From assembly GCF_030929495.1 (NCBI RefSeq), contig NZ_JAVFWN010000021.1, positions 1 through 64,000 of the forward strand: DNA of 64,000 bases, read 5' to 3'. The stretch comes from Nocardioides sp. LHD-245 (lineage in GTDB: Bacteria; Actinomycetota; Actinomycetes; Propionibacteriales; Nocardioidaceae). Below the pieces are notes generated by a model. The model made no database searches and had not been told where the DNA came from. It saw only the letters and a program-made list of their open reading frames with translations. Each line of letters opens with the position of its first letter. Position 1 is the stretch's first letter. The position numbers and the translations under genes were made by a program. Positions 8,181 to 18,943 of the stretch are shown here, one piece after another.

Positions 8181-9857
8181 ATGTCTGAGCCGACCTTTCC
8201 CGAGGCGCGTGGCCTGCTGCGCGACGCGGTCACCGCCCAGCCGTGGCGGGTCACGCTCGCGACGGTGTGCGCGATCGGCCACCAGACGGGCGAGGCCCTG
8301 GTCCCGGTCGTGGTCGGCCTGGCGCTCGACCGCGGTGTCAGCGCCCGCGACGACCGGGCCCTGGTGCTGTGGCTCGTCGTGCTCGCGGCGACCTTCGCGC
8401 TGCTGTCGTTCTCCTATCTCTGCTTCGACCGTACGGCGACCCGGGTGGTCGCCGACGCCGAGGTCACCCTGCGCGGCCGGGTCGCGGCCCACCTGCTCGA
8501 CGTACGCGGTGTCGGCCCGCACGAGGCGGGCTCCGGAGGGCTCGCCGAGGTCGCCTCCTCCGACGTCCGGGCGGTCGCCGAGACCTCGGGCGTGCTGCAG
8601 ATGTTCGCCGCCGGGCTGGCCGGCATGATCGTCGCCGTCGTCGCGCTGCTGCGGATCCATCTCGTCGTCGGTGCCGTCGTCGTGGTGGGGGTGCTGCTGG
8701 TCGCTGCGCTGCTGCACCGGGCCTCCGCGATCCTGGAGCGCCGGATCGTCGCGGACCGCCGCGCCGGTGCGGAGGCGGCCGACGCGGCGTCCGACCTGCT
8801 GACCGGCCTGCGGGTTCTCAAGGGACTCTCCGCGGAGGACGCCGCGAGCCGGCGCTTCCGACTGGTGAGCGGTCGCGCTCTCGTCGCCTCCCTGCGCAGC
8901 GCCCGCGCGAACGCAGGGTTCGAGTCACTCGCCGCCCTCGCCCCGGCCCTCCTGGTCGCGGCCACGGTCGCCGTCGCCGGCGCGCTGGCCCTCGACGGCC
9001 AGCTGAGTCTCGGGGCCCTCGTCGCGGCGCTGGGCCTGGCCCAGTTCCTCGCCGGGCCGCTGCAGATGGTCGCCTACACCTTCGCCGAGCTGGCGACCGT
9101 GCGCGCCGCCGCCGCCAGGGTCGCGGGGGTGCTCCAGAGCACCCCGCCGGCGTACGGCGACGCGGACGTGCCCTCCGACCCGCAGCCCGTCGAGGTGGAC
9201 GGTGCCGTGCTCGGGCTGGCCGGCCAGACCCTGCGGCTGCGGGCCGGTGCGGCCACCGGCGTCGTCGGAACCCCGGAGCAACTGGAGCGCCTGGCCGCCG
9301 CGCTGACCGGCGAGCCCCGCCCCGACGGCGACCTGGCCCGGCTGGGCGACCTGCCGCTGAGCGCGGCCGAGCCCGCCGCCCTGCGTGCCGCCCTGGTCGT
9401 CGCGCCGCATGACGTGCGGCTGTTCACCGGCACCCTCGCCGCCAACGTCGACGGCGCCGGACGGGATCCGGAGCTGGTGGCGGCGGCGCTCGACGCGGCC
9501 GCCGTCACCGACGTCGTCGGGGTGCTGCCGGGCGGCCTCGACGCCGAGGTCGGCGAGGGTGGCCATCTGCTCTCCGGCGGCCAGCGCCAGCGGGTCGGCC
9601 TCGCGCGGGCGCTCGCCCTCCGGGCCCCGACCCTGGTCCTGCACGAGCCGACCAGCGCCGTCGACTCCGTCACCGAGGCGCTCGTCGCCGAGCGCCTGAC
9701 CGGCCTCCGGGCCGGCCTGACGACCATCGTCCTGACGACCAGCCCGGTGCTGCTGGATGCCTGCGACGAGGTGGTCTGGCTGACCGACGGCATGCCCGCG
9801 GACACCCACCACGCCCTGCTCGACCGCGCCGGCTACGCGACGGCGGTGCTGCGATGA
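8181..9857 (+). CDS. ABC exporter half-transporter with degenerate ATP site
   Basis: A 558-residue fusion of an N-terminal six-helix exporter domain (about residues 1-300) and a C-terminal nucleotide-binding domain. The NBD keeps the signature LSGGQ (464-468) but has no Walker A lysine: the P-loop position reads GVVGTPEQLERL (about 360-371). The Walker B aspartate is His488 (LVLHEP, with Glu489 kept), the Q-loop reads APHDV, and the switch His is missing (VLTTSP). It therefore cannot hydrolyse ATP at its own site but can supply the signature for its partner. The ATG at 8181 is preferred to an upstream in-frame start that lacks transmembrane content. An iron box lies upstream, and the next gene overlaps by ATGA. 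Likely half of a heterodimeric exporter or siderophore importer; the cargo is unknown. Confidence 0.88.
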   Translation: MSEPTFPEARGLLRDAVTAQPWRVTLATVCAIGHQTGEALVPVVVGLALDRGVSARDDRALVLWLVVLAATFALLSFSYLCFDRTATRVVADAEVTLRGRVAAHLLDVRGVGPHEAGSGGLAEVASSDVRAVAETSGVLQMFAAGLAGMIVAVVALLRIHLVVGAVVVVGVLLVAALLHRASAILERRIVADRRAGAEAADAASDLLTGLRVLKGLSAEDAASRRFRLVSGRALVASLRSARANAGFESLAALAPALLVAATVAVAGALALDGQLSLGALVAALGLAQFLAGPLQMVAYTFAELATVRAAAARVAGVLQSTPPAYGDADVPSDPQPVEVDGAVLGLAGQTLRLRAGAATGVVGTPEQLERLAAALTGEPRPDGDLARLGDLPLSAAEPAALRAALVVAPHDVRLFTGTLAANVDGAGRDPELVAAALDAAAVTDVVGVLPGGLDAEVGEGGHLLSGGQRQRVGLARALALRAPTLVLHEPTSAVDSVTEALVAERLTGLRAGLTTIVLTTSPVLLDACDEVVWLTDGMPADTHHALLDRAGYATAVLR

Positions 9858-11635
9858 CGACCCCGACGGGTCCGCACCCGACCGCGCTGATCGGTGTCGC
9901 CTCCGGCCGCGCCACCCTCCGCGAGCTGCGCCGGATCCTGCGCCCGCGCGCCGGACTCGCGGCAGCCGCCCTGCTGATGATGGTCGTCGCCGCCGCGGCG
10001 GGCATCGCCGTCCCGGTCGTGATCGGCCGGGTCGTCGACGAGGTGCTCGCGCCGGGCGCCGACGGCGGCTCCGTCGCCGTCCCGGTCGTCACCCTGGTGG
10101 CGCTGGCCGCGCTCGCGGGCGTGGCCGGCCTCGTGGCCGAGCTGCTCATCGCCCGGGTCGGCGAGCCCGCGGTGGCCGAGCTGCGCGAGGACGTGCTCGA
10201 CCACGCCCTGCACCTGGAGTACGGCGTGGTCGAGGACTCCGGCACCGGCGATCTGCTCGCCCGGGTCAGCCAGGACGTGCGGGCGCTCGCGGACGTCGTG
10301 CGGGCGGTGCTCAGCCGGTTCGGGGGCGCCGCGATCACGCTCGTCCTGAGTCTGGTCGGCCTGGCCGTGGTCGACTACCGGTTCGCGCTGGCCGCGCTGC
10401 TCGCCGTACCGATCCAGGTGTGGGCGACGCGGGGCTACCTGCACCTGGCCGGTCCCACCTATCGCTCCCTGTCCCGCGCGGAGGGCGCCGAGGTGCAGCA
10501 GCTCCTCGAGTCCGTCCAGGCCAGCGGGACGGTGCGGGCGCTCGGGCTCGGTGACCGGCACCGCGCCACCGTCCGGAGCCGGGCGCTGACGACTCGCGGA
10601 CTGCGCCTGGACGCGGTCCGGATGCGGACGGTCTTCTTCCAGCGCCTCAACCTCGCCGAGTACGTCGGGACGGGCGCCATCCTCGCCGTCGGCGGGTGGC
10701 TGGTGGCACGCGACGCGGTGACGGCGGGCGCGGCGACCGCGGCGGCGCTGATGTTCATCCGGCTCTTCAACCCGATCAACATCGTGCTGGCGCTGCTGGA
10801 GGACGTGCAGTCGGCCGCGGCCGGCTTGGGCCGCCTCGTCGGCGTTCTGGAGGTGCCGCGGCGGACGGTGCCGCCGGGCGGGGTCGAGGTCGCCGACCGT
10901 TCGGTGACCTTCAAGGGCGTGGGGTTCGGCTACCACCCCGACCACCCGGTGCTCCACGACCTCTCCCTCGAGATCGCGCCGGGGGAGCGGCTGGCGGTGG
11001 TCGGCGCGAGCGGCGCCGGCAAGAGCACGCTCGGCGCGCTCGTGACCGGGCTGCGGCTGCCGACGGACGGCACGGTCTGGCTGGGCGGTGCGACGACCGC
11101 CGAGCTGGCACCCGAGGTGCTGCGGCACACGGCCGCGCTGGTGACCCAGGACGTCCACCTCTTCCGCGGCAGCCTGCGTGACGACCTGCTCCTCGCCGCA
11201 CCCGACGCGACCGACGCCGAGCTCGCCGCCGCGCTCGACCTGGTCGGCGCCCGCTCCTGGGTCGCGGCGCTGCCCGAGGGCATGGACACCCCGATCGGCG
11301 CGGGCGGGCATCCGCTCACCGCGCTCCAGGCCCAGGAGGTCGCCCTCGCCCGGCTGGTGCTGGCCGACCCGCCCGTGGTCGTGCTCGACGAGGCGACGGC
11401 CGAGGCCGGGAGCGCCGGTGCGCGGCAGTTGGAGGAGGCGATCGAGCGGGCCACCGCCGGGCGTACGACGATCGTCGTGGCCCACCGGCTCAGCCAGGCC
11501 GCGCGGTGTGACCGGATCGCCGTCATGGAGGACGGCCGGCTGGTCGAGCTCGGCACACCCGAGGAGCTGACGGCCGCCGGGGGCGTCTACGCCCGGCTCT
11601 GGGCGGCGTGGGCCCGGGGGTCGGCGGAGGAGTAG
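9854..11635 (+). CDS. ABC exporter half-transporter with intact ATP site but no LSGGQ
   Basis: A 593-residue ABC exporter subunit, partner of the preceding gene (ATGA overlap, 9854-9857). The transmembrane domain covers about residues 1-325. The NBD has Walker A GASGAGKS with Lys390, Q-loop VTQDVHLF, Walker B LVVLDEA-type with Asp512 and Glu513, and switch His544 in VVAHRLS. Its signature is degraded to LTALQ (488-492). Together with the upstream subunit this leaves one complete composite ATP site and one dead one, as in asymmetric heterodimeric exporters such as TM287/288. The upstream iron box suggests a role in siderophore or iron handling, as for IrtAB and YbtPQ, but this is inference. 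Confidence 0.9.
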   Translation: MTTPTGPHPTALIGVASGRATLRELRRILRPRAGLAAAALLMMVVAAAAGIAVPVVIGRVVDEVLAPGADGGSVAVPVVTLVALAALAGVAGLVAELLIARVGEPAVAELREDVLDHALHLEYGVVEDSGTGDLLARVSQDVRALADVVRAVLSRFGGAAITLVLSLVGLAVVDYRFALAALLAVPIQVWATRGYLHLAGPTYRSLSRAEGAEVQQLLESVQASGTVRALGLGDRHRATVRSRALTTRGLRLDAVRMRTVFFQRLNLAEYVGTGAILAVGGWLVARDAVTAGAATAAALMFIRLFNPINIVLALLEDVQSAAAGLGRLVGVLEVPRRTVPPGGVEVADRSVTFKGVGFGYHPDHPVLHDLSLEIAPGERLAVVGASGAGKSTLGALVTGLRLPTDGTVWLGGATTAELAPEVLRHTAALVTQDVHLFRGSLRDDLLLAAPDATDAELAAALDLVGARSWVAALPEGMDTPIGAGGHPLTALQAQEVALARLVLADPPVVVLDEATAEAGSAGARQLEEAIERATAGRTTIVVAHRLSQAARCDRIAVMEDGRLVELGTPEELTAAGGVYARLWAAWARGSAEE

Positions 11636-11650
11636 GATGAGGGTGTGCGG

Positions 11651-11671
11651 ATGATCCTGCTCCTTACCTAG
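11651..11671 (+). CDS. Putative leucine leader peptide of leuS (MILLLT)
   Basis: A six-codon frame, ATG ATC CTG CTC CTT ACC TAG, with three consecutive leucine codons. It is preceded by GAGGG at 11639-11643 with a 7-nt gap. A GTG at 11645 would give an eight-residue version containing the same Leu run. It lies between the ABC gene stop and leuS, directly before two hairpins, the second a terminator. This layout suggests ribosome-mediated attenuation sensing charged tRNA-Leu. The small size means the call rests on context. Confidence 0.62.
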   Translation: MILLLT

Positions 11672-11727
11672 CCGCGTCGGCGACCAGACCGGTCGACGCG
11701 GCGGCCCCTCCCTGGCGAGGGGCTTTT
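11671..11727 (+). promoter_or_regulatory. leuS leader attenuator (two hairpins with terminator)
   Basis: Hairpin 1 pairs GCCGCGTCG (11671-11679) with CGACGCGGC (11694-11702), 9 bp, beginning at the leader stop codon. Hairpin 2 pairs GCCCCTC (11704-11710) with GAGGGGC (11717-11723) and is followed by TTTT, a rho-independent terminator 60 bp before leuS. A ribosome stalled on the Leu codons would cover the 5' arm of hairpin 1. The exact antiterminator pairing is not obvious to me. No T-box specifier or UGGN box is seen. Confidence 0.62.
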
Positions 11728-11787
11728 GCATGTCCGGAGCGTGGTCTGCGCGACAACGGGGTGCGGGACCGAGACGAGAGAGTTGAG

Positions 11788-14277
<2,490 letters not shown>

Positions 14278-14284
14278 GCCTGCG

Positions 14285-14347
14285 CGTCGTACCCGGCATT
14301 CGGGTCGTGGATCTCCCGATTCAGCGACCCGAATGCCGGGTACGACG
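14285..14347. terminator. Perfect 23-bp inverted repeat after leuS
   Basis: Arms 14285-14307 and 14325-14347 are exact reverse complements, with a 17-nt loop. The repeat begins 7 bp after the leuS stop and ends 37 bp before the DegV start. There is no T-run, so it is either an atypical terminator, a 3'-end stabilising hairpin or an intergenic repeat element. Structure is certain; function is inferred. Confidence 0.55.
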
Positions 14348-14383
14348 GGCGCCGGCCCGGGCCGCAACCGCTAATCTCGGCGC

Positions 14384-15253
14384 ATGTCGATCGTCGTGGT
14401 CACCGACTCGACCTCGACCGTCCCGGCCGAGGTCGCCGCGGTCGGCGGGGTGCACGTGGTCCCGCTGCAGGTGGTCATCGACGACGATGTCTACGACGAG
14501 GGCGCCGAGGAGGTCACGCCCGAGCGACTCGCGGTCGCGCTGAAGGAGAAGCGCGCCGTCAGCACCTCGCGCGCCTCCCCGGCGGTGTTCGCCGAGCTCT
14601 ACGCGCGGCTCGCGGCCGAGGGCGCGAGCGAGATCGTCTCCGTGCACCTGTCCGCCGAGGTCAGCGGCACCTTCGAGTCCGCCCTCGTCGCCTCGCGCGA
14701 GGCTCCGGTCCCGGTGACCTGCGTCGACACCCGGCAGGTCGGGGTCGCCACGGGGTACGCCGTCGAGTCCGCCCTCGGCGTGGTCGAGGCAGGGGGCACG
14801 GCGGCCGACGCGGCCGAGGCCGCCCGCCAGCGGGCCGCCTCGGCGACGTCGCTGTTCTATGTCGACACTCTCGAGTACCTGCGCCGAGGCGGCCGGGTCG
14901 GTGCCGCCGCCGCCGTCTTCGGGGGCGCGCTGGCGGTCAAGCCCCTGCTCGGCATCGTGGACGGCGTGATCTCGCCTCAGGCGAAGGTCCGCACCGCGGC
15001 CAAGGCGATCGCCCGGCTCGAGGCGCTCGCGGTCGAGGCGGCGGGGGAGCAGCAGGTCGAGGTCTGCGTCGCCCACCTGGCCGCCGCCGAGCGCGCCGAG
15101 GCGATGGCGGCGCGGCTGGTCGAGCAGGTCGGCGAGCGGCTGGTCCCCGCCCGCTCCGGTGAGCCCGTGCGCTGCGTCGAGCTCGGCGGGGTGCTGGGCG
15201 CCCACGTCGGTCCCGGCATGCTCGCGATCTGCGTCGCGCCGGTGCTGGCGTAG
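14384..15253 (+). CDS. DegV family fatty-acid-binding protein
   Basis: A 289-residue DegV/FakB-type protein, a two-domain fold that binds a single fatty acid. The family N terminus VVVTDSTS is present (residues 4-11), along with the conserved STSRASP and VHLSAEVSGTFESA segments and the hinge region YVDTLEYLRRGGRVG. In firmicutes such proteins present exogenous fatty acids to the FakA kinase. In actinobacteria with comEA downstream the partner is usually not identified, and no FakA homologue is seen in this window. The gene stands between leuS and comEA on the same strand, 160 bp from comEA. Confidence 0.9.
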   Translation: MSIVVVTDSTSTVPAEVAAVGGVHVVPLQVVIDDDVYDEGAEEVTPERLAVALKEKRAVSTSRASPAVFAELYARLAAEGASEIVSVHLSAEVSGTFESALVASREAPVPVTCVDTRQVGVATGYAVESALGVVEAGGTAADAAEAARQRAASATSLFYVDTLEYLRRGGRVGAAAAVFGGALAVKPLLGIVDGVISPQAKVRTAAKAIARLEALAVEAAGEQQVEVCVAHLAAAERAEAMAARLVEQVGERLVPARSGEPVRCVELGGVLGAHVGPGMLAICVAPVLA

Positions 15254-15414
15254 ACGCCGGGGGCGACCGGGCCGCTCGTCGAAGGCTGCGCACGGGCCAC
15301 CGTGGTCCCGCTGCGTGACCTCGTTCCTCCCCAGGCCGGGGGCCGCCGGGGCGCTGTCCACAGACGACCGTGCCGCTCCGGCCCCGTCATCGGCCACGAA
15401 CCTAGCGTGCCTCC

Positions 15415-16503
15415 ATGCCCGTACGCCGCCCCGCCGCCCGTCCCGATCCGCCCGGTGCCGATGCCGCCGCCCGCCGCCTGGCGCTGATCGCGGCCGACCT
15501 GGGCGCCGGTCGGTCGACCGCTGCGTCCCGGACGGTCGGCGAGGCGACATCCGAGGAGGCGACGCCGGGCACGGTCGGGTCCGCGGTGGGGGACGCGGCC
15601 GAGCCGTGGTGGGCCGACCACACCCGCGTGGTGGCGCGGGTGCCGGCGGACGGGGCCCGGTCGGCGGGCGTGGCGGTGCCTGAGGGATCCGGGCCTGGGG
15701 GATCCGGGCCTGGGGGATCCGGGCCTGGGGGATCCGGGCCGGGGGCGGCGATGCAGGAGGGGGCGCCCGCCCTGCCGGTCCCCGGGCGCCATGCGGCCCG
15801 TCGCCGGCGTGGGCGCCCGAGTCCGCCGGCGGGGCTGCTCCCTCGCGCGGTCCGCCTGCCGGCCCTCGGCATGCCCCAGGTCGCGGTCGTGGCCATCGCG
15901 GTCGCTCTCGGGCTCGCGGTCACCACGTGGTGGGTGCTGCGGGACCGGCCCGCACCTCTCGAGCCGGTCTCCGCCGAGCCCGCCGCGCCTCTCGTGACCG
16001 CCCGCGCCCCGGTCGGCGGCGCATCTCCGCCCCTAGCCGACGGCACGGAGTCCGCGCAGGCCACCTCGACCGTCACGGTCGACGTCGCGGGGAAGGTACG
16101 GCGCCCCGGCATCGTCGTCCTCGACGCGGGGGCCCGCGTCACCGACGCGGTCGCGGCGGCCGGCGGCGCCCGCAAGGGAGTCGACCTGACCCCGCTGAAC
16201 CTCGCCCGGGTCCTCGTCGACGGCGAGCAGGTCCTGGTCGGCGCGCCAGCGGCCACGCTGTCGTCCGGGGCCGCCGCGATCCCGGGGGCGAGCGGCGGTG
16301 GTGCGCCCGGGCCGCTCGTCAACCTCAACACCGCCGCTCAGGCCGAGCTGGAGTCACTGCCACAGGTCGGACCGGTCACGGCGCAGGCGATCATCGTCTG
16401 GCGCGCGTCCCGCGGCGGGTTCACCAGCGTCGACGAGCTGCTCGAGGTCGACGGCATCGGAGACAAGACCCTCGCCCAGATCGCCCCGCACGTGACGGTG
16501 TGA
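15415..16503 (+). CDS. comEA: ComEA-like competence DNA-binding protein
   Basis: A 362-residue membrane-anchored ComEA homologue. The N-terminal ~160 residues are cytosolic, low complexity and Gly/Pro-rich, including four GSGPG units. A single transmembrane helix follows (about residues 160-182, VAVVAIAVALGLAVTTWW). Outside lie an SLBB-type domain (VTVDVAGKVRRPGIVVLDAG) and the C-terminal tandem helix-hairpin-helix module (LVNLNTAAQAELESLPQVGP, VDGIGDKTLAQI) that binds double-stranded DNA for uptake. It is much longer than Bacillus ComEA (about 205 residues) because of the N-terminal extension. It is followed after 4 bp by comEC. Whether the organism is naturally transformable is not shown. 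Confidence 0.9.
   Translation: MPVRRPAARPDPPGADAAARRLALIAADLGAGRSTAASRTVGEATSEEATPGTVGSAVGDAAEPWWADHTRVVARVPADGARSAGVAVPEGSGPGGSGPGGSGPGGSGPGAAMQEGAPALPVPGRHAARRRRGRPSPPAGLLPRAVRLPALGMPQVAVVAIAVALGLAVTTWWVLRDRPAPLEPVSAEPAAPLVTARAPVGGASPPLADGTESAQATSTVTVDVAGKVRRPGIVVLDAGARVTDAVAAAGGARKGVDLTPLNLARVLVDGEQVLVGAPAATLSSGAAAIPGASGGGAPGPLVNLNTAAQAELESLPQVGPVTAQAIIVWRASRGGFTSVDELLEVDGIGDKTLAQIAPHVTV
15685..15744 (+). repeat. 15-bp tandem repeat inside comEA
   Basis: Four direct copies of GGATCCGGGCCTGGG, the last with one change. The unit length is a multiple of three, so the repeat encodes in-frame GSGPG units. Such perfect copies are prone to slippage, so the linker length may differ between strains. 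It falls in the cytosolic N-terminal region before the transmembrane helix. Confidence 0.9.
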
Positions 16504-16507
16504 CGCC

Positions 16508-18883
16508 ATGATCCCGACGCCCACCCCCGCCACGGAGCTGCCGTCCTCCCGCCGTGCCGCCGCCGTCCCTGACCTGCGGATGCCGCTGCTGGGAGCGGCG
16601 GCCTGGCTCGGCGGCATCGCCGCACAGCGCTTCGGCGGCGCGGCCTACCTCGGGCTCGTCGTCCTCGCCGGTGCCCTGGCCGGTCCGGCCGTCGTCGGGA
16701 GGGCTCGCCCGCCCGACGGGGTGCTGCGGTTGGCGGCGACTGCCCTGCTCGTCGCCGGGGCGGCCGTCACCGGCACCGTGCTGCGCCACGACGCGGTCCG
16801 CGGTTCGCCGCTCCGGGACCTCGCGGCGGAGCGGGCCACGGCCGACATCGTCGGCACGGTGGTGTCGGATCCCCGCTCGATCGAGGGTCGTTCCGGGCCC
16901 CAGGCGGTGGTCCGCGTCCGGGTGCGGGAGCTGACCGCGCGCGGCCATCGACTGCGCACCGGCGGCGCGATCGTGCTCATCGGCGACCCGGCCTGGACGC
17001 GGACCGCCCTCGGCGAGCGGGTGCTCGCCGAAGGGCGCCTGGCGGTCTCCGACGACCCCGGCACTGCCGCCCTGCTCGTCGGCGCCCGCGCCCCGGTCCG
17101 GATCCGAGGGCCCGATCCCTGGTGGCGCGCCTCGGCGGCCGTCCGCGCCTCGATCCGGCAAGCCGTCGCCCACCGGCCGCCTGACCAGGCGGGCCTGGTC
17201 CCGGCACTGGTCGACGGCGACGACGCCGGGCTTCCCGAGGAGGTGGAGCAGGACTTCCGGACCACCGGCCTCACGCACTTGACCGCGGTGAGCGGCACCA
17301 ACCTGACCCTCGTCGTCGGGTCGCTGCTGCTGCTCGCCCGCGCCGTGGGGGTGCGCCGGCGCTGGCTCACCGTCGTCGGCCTGGCGGGGATCGTCGGCTT
17401 CGTGCTGCTCGCCCGCACCGAGCCGAGCGTGCTCCGAGCGGCGGTGATGGGCACGGTCGGGCTGTTCGCCTTCGGCCCCGACGGGCGCCGCCGCGGGCTG
17501 CGGGCCCTGGGCGTCGCCGTGGTCGGCCTGGTCCTGGTCCAGCCGGACCTCGCGGTCGCGGCCGGGTTCGCGCTGTCGGTGCTCGCCACGGGCGGGATCG
17601 TGCTGCTCGGCCCTCCACTGACGCGGGCGCTCGCGCGATGGCTGCCCGGCGGCCTGGCCGAGGCGGTCGCCATCCCGACGGCGGCTCAGCTGGCCTGCAC
17701 GCCGGTGATCGCGGGCCTGTCCGGCGAGGTGAGCCTGGTGGCGATCGTCGCCAACCTGCTGGCCGGACCTGCGGTCGCGCCGGCCACCGTGCTCGGGCTG
17801 ACCGGCGGACTGGTCGGTCTGCTGTGGCCCTGGGCCGGCCGGCTGTGCGGCACGGCGGCCGGGTGGAGCGTCGGCTGGATCATCGCCGTCGCCGAGCACG
17901 CCGCCGACCTGCCCGGCGCCGCGGTCGGCTGGGGGAGCGGCGCGCTCGCGATCGGTCTGCTGACCCTGATCTGCCTGGTGATCGCCGTCGGGCTGCCCTG
18001 GCTGGTCCGGTCGCGCACGGTGGGCGTGCTCCTCGCCGTGCTCCTGCTGCTCGTCGTGCTCGGGGTGCCGGGCCGGCTCTGGTCCACGATGTCGGGCGCC
18101 TGGCCACCGCCCGGCTGGGTGCTCGTCGCGTGCGACGTCGGGCAGGGCGACACGCTGGCCGTGTCGGTCGGCCCCCGGTCGGCCGTCGTGGTCGACGCCG
18201 GGCCCGACCCGCGGGCCGTCGACGACTGTCTCGACGCCCTCGGGGTCGAGCGAGTGCCGCTGGTCGTCCTCACCCACTTCCACGCCGACCACGTCGACGG
18301 GCTGAGCGGAGTCCTCGACGGGCGCCGGGTCGGCGGGGTCGAGACGACCGCCGTCGCGGACCCGCCGGGCGGGGTCGGGCTGGTCCGGCGCGCGACGGAT
18401 GAGGCGGGGATCCCGGTGGCGACCGCGCCGTACGGCTCCACCCGACGCATCGGCGACGCGATCCTGCAGGTGCTCCATCCGGACCTGCCGGCGACGGTCG
18501 GGGGTCCCGGCGACGGCAGCACCGCCAACGACGCGAGCGTGGTGCTCCTGGTCGAGACGGCCGGGCTGCGGCTGCTGCTCACCGGCGACCTGGAGCCGCC
18601 CGGGCAGGCGGAGGTGGCGGCGCTGGCGCGCGACCTCGACATCGACGTGCTCAAGGTCCCGCACCACGGCAGCTCGCACCAGGACCTCGGCTGGCTGACC
18701 GGGCTGCGTCCCGAGATGGCGCTGGTCTCGGTGGGCGCCGACAACGACTACGGCCATCCGTCGACGTCGGTCGTGCGCGCGCTGGAGGACGCCGGTGCCC
18801 GGGTGCTGCGGACCGACCGGGACGGCGATCTCGCGGTCGTCGCCGACGGTGCGGGCGGGCTCCGTGCCGTCACGCGGCGCTGA
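16508..18883 (+). CDS. comEC: ComEC/Rec2 DNA-uptake channel protein
   Basis: A 791-residue competence channel. The N-terminal half has an OB-fold-like region and the Competence domain with about ten hydrophobic helices, including the signature LTHLTAVSGTNLTLV (about residues 256-270). The C-terminal third is a metallo-beta-lactamase domain with VACDVGQGDTLAVSVG, the zinc motif LTHFHADHVDGL, and KVPHHGSSHQD. The lactamase domain is proposed to degrade the non-transported strand. It starts 4 bp after comEA and is followed by holA, the usual actinobacterial order. The start ATG at 16508 has only weak ribosome binding signals, consistent with coupling to comEA. Confidence 0.93.
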   Translation: MIPTPTPATELPSSRRAAAVPDLRMPLLGAAAWLGGIAAQRFGGAAYLGLVVLAGALAGPAVVGRARPPDGVLRLAATALLVAGAAVTGTVLRHDAVRGSPLRDLAAERATADIVGTVVSDPRSIEGRSGPQAVVRVRVRELTARGHRLRTGGAIVLIGDPAWTRTALGERVLAEGRLAVSDDPGTAALLVGARAPVRIRGPDPWWRASAAVRASIRQAVAHRPPDQAGLVPALVDGDDAGLPEEVEQDFRTTGLTHLTAVSGTNLTLVVGSLLLLARAVGVRRRWLTVVGLAGIVGFVLLARTEPSVLRAAVMGTVGLFAFGPDGRRRGLRALGVAVVGLVLVQPDLAVAAGFALSVLATGGIVLLGPPLTRALARWLPGGLAEAVAIPTAAQLACTPVIAGLSGEVSLVAIVANLLAGPAVAPATVLGLTGGLVGLLWPWAGRLCGTAAGWSVGWIIAVAEHAADLPGAAVGWGSGALAIGLLTLICLVIAVGLPWLVRSRTVGVLLAVLLLLVVLGVPGRLWSTMSGAWPPPGWVLVACDVGQGDTLAVSVGPRSAVVVDAGPDPRAVDDCLDALGVERVPLVVLTHFHADHVDGLSGVLDGRRVGGVETTAVADPPGGVGLVRRATDEAGIPVATAPYGSTRRIGDAILQVLHPDLPATVGGPGDGSTANDASVVLLVETAGLRLLLTGDLEPPGQAEVAALARDLDIDVLKVPHHGSSHQDLGWLTGLRPEMALVSVGADNDYGHPSTSVVRALEDAGARVLRTDRDGDLAVVADGAGGLRAVTRR

Positions 18884-18943
18884 GCCGAGCTGTGGGTGAC
18901 GGGTGGCGAGGACCGTGTCGCAGGGGTGTGGGAAGGTGGGCGC

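Noticed and set aside
15685..15744. CRISPR-like or regulatory repeat array
   Set aside because: Units are contiguous without spacers and in frame in comEA, so a coding repeat.
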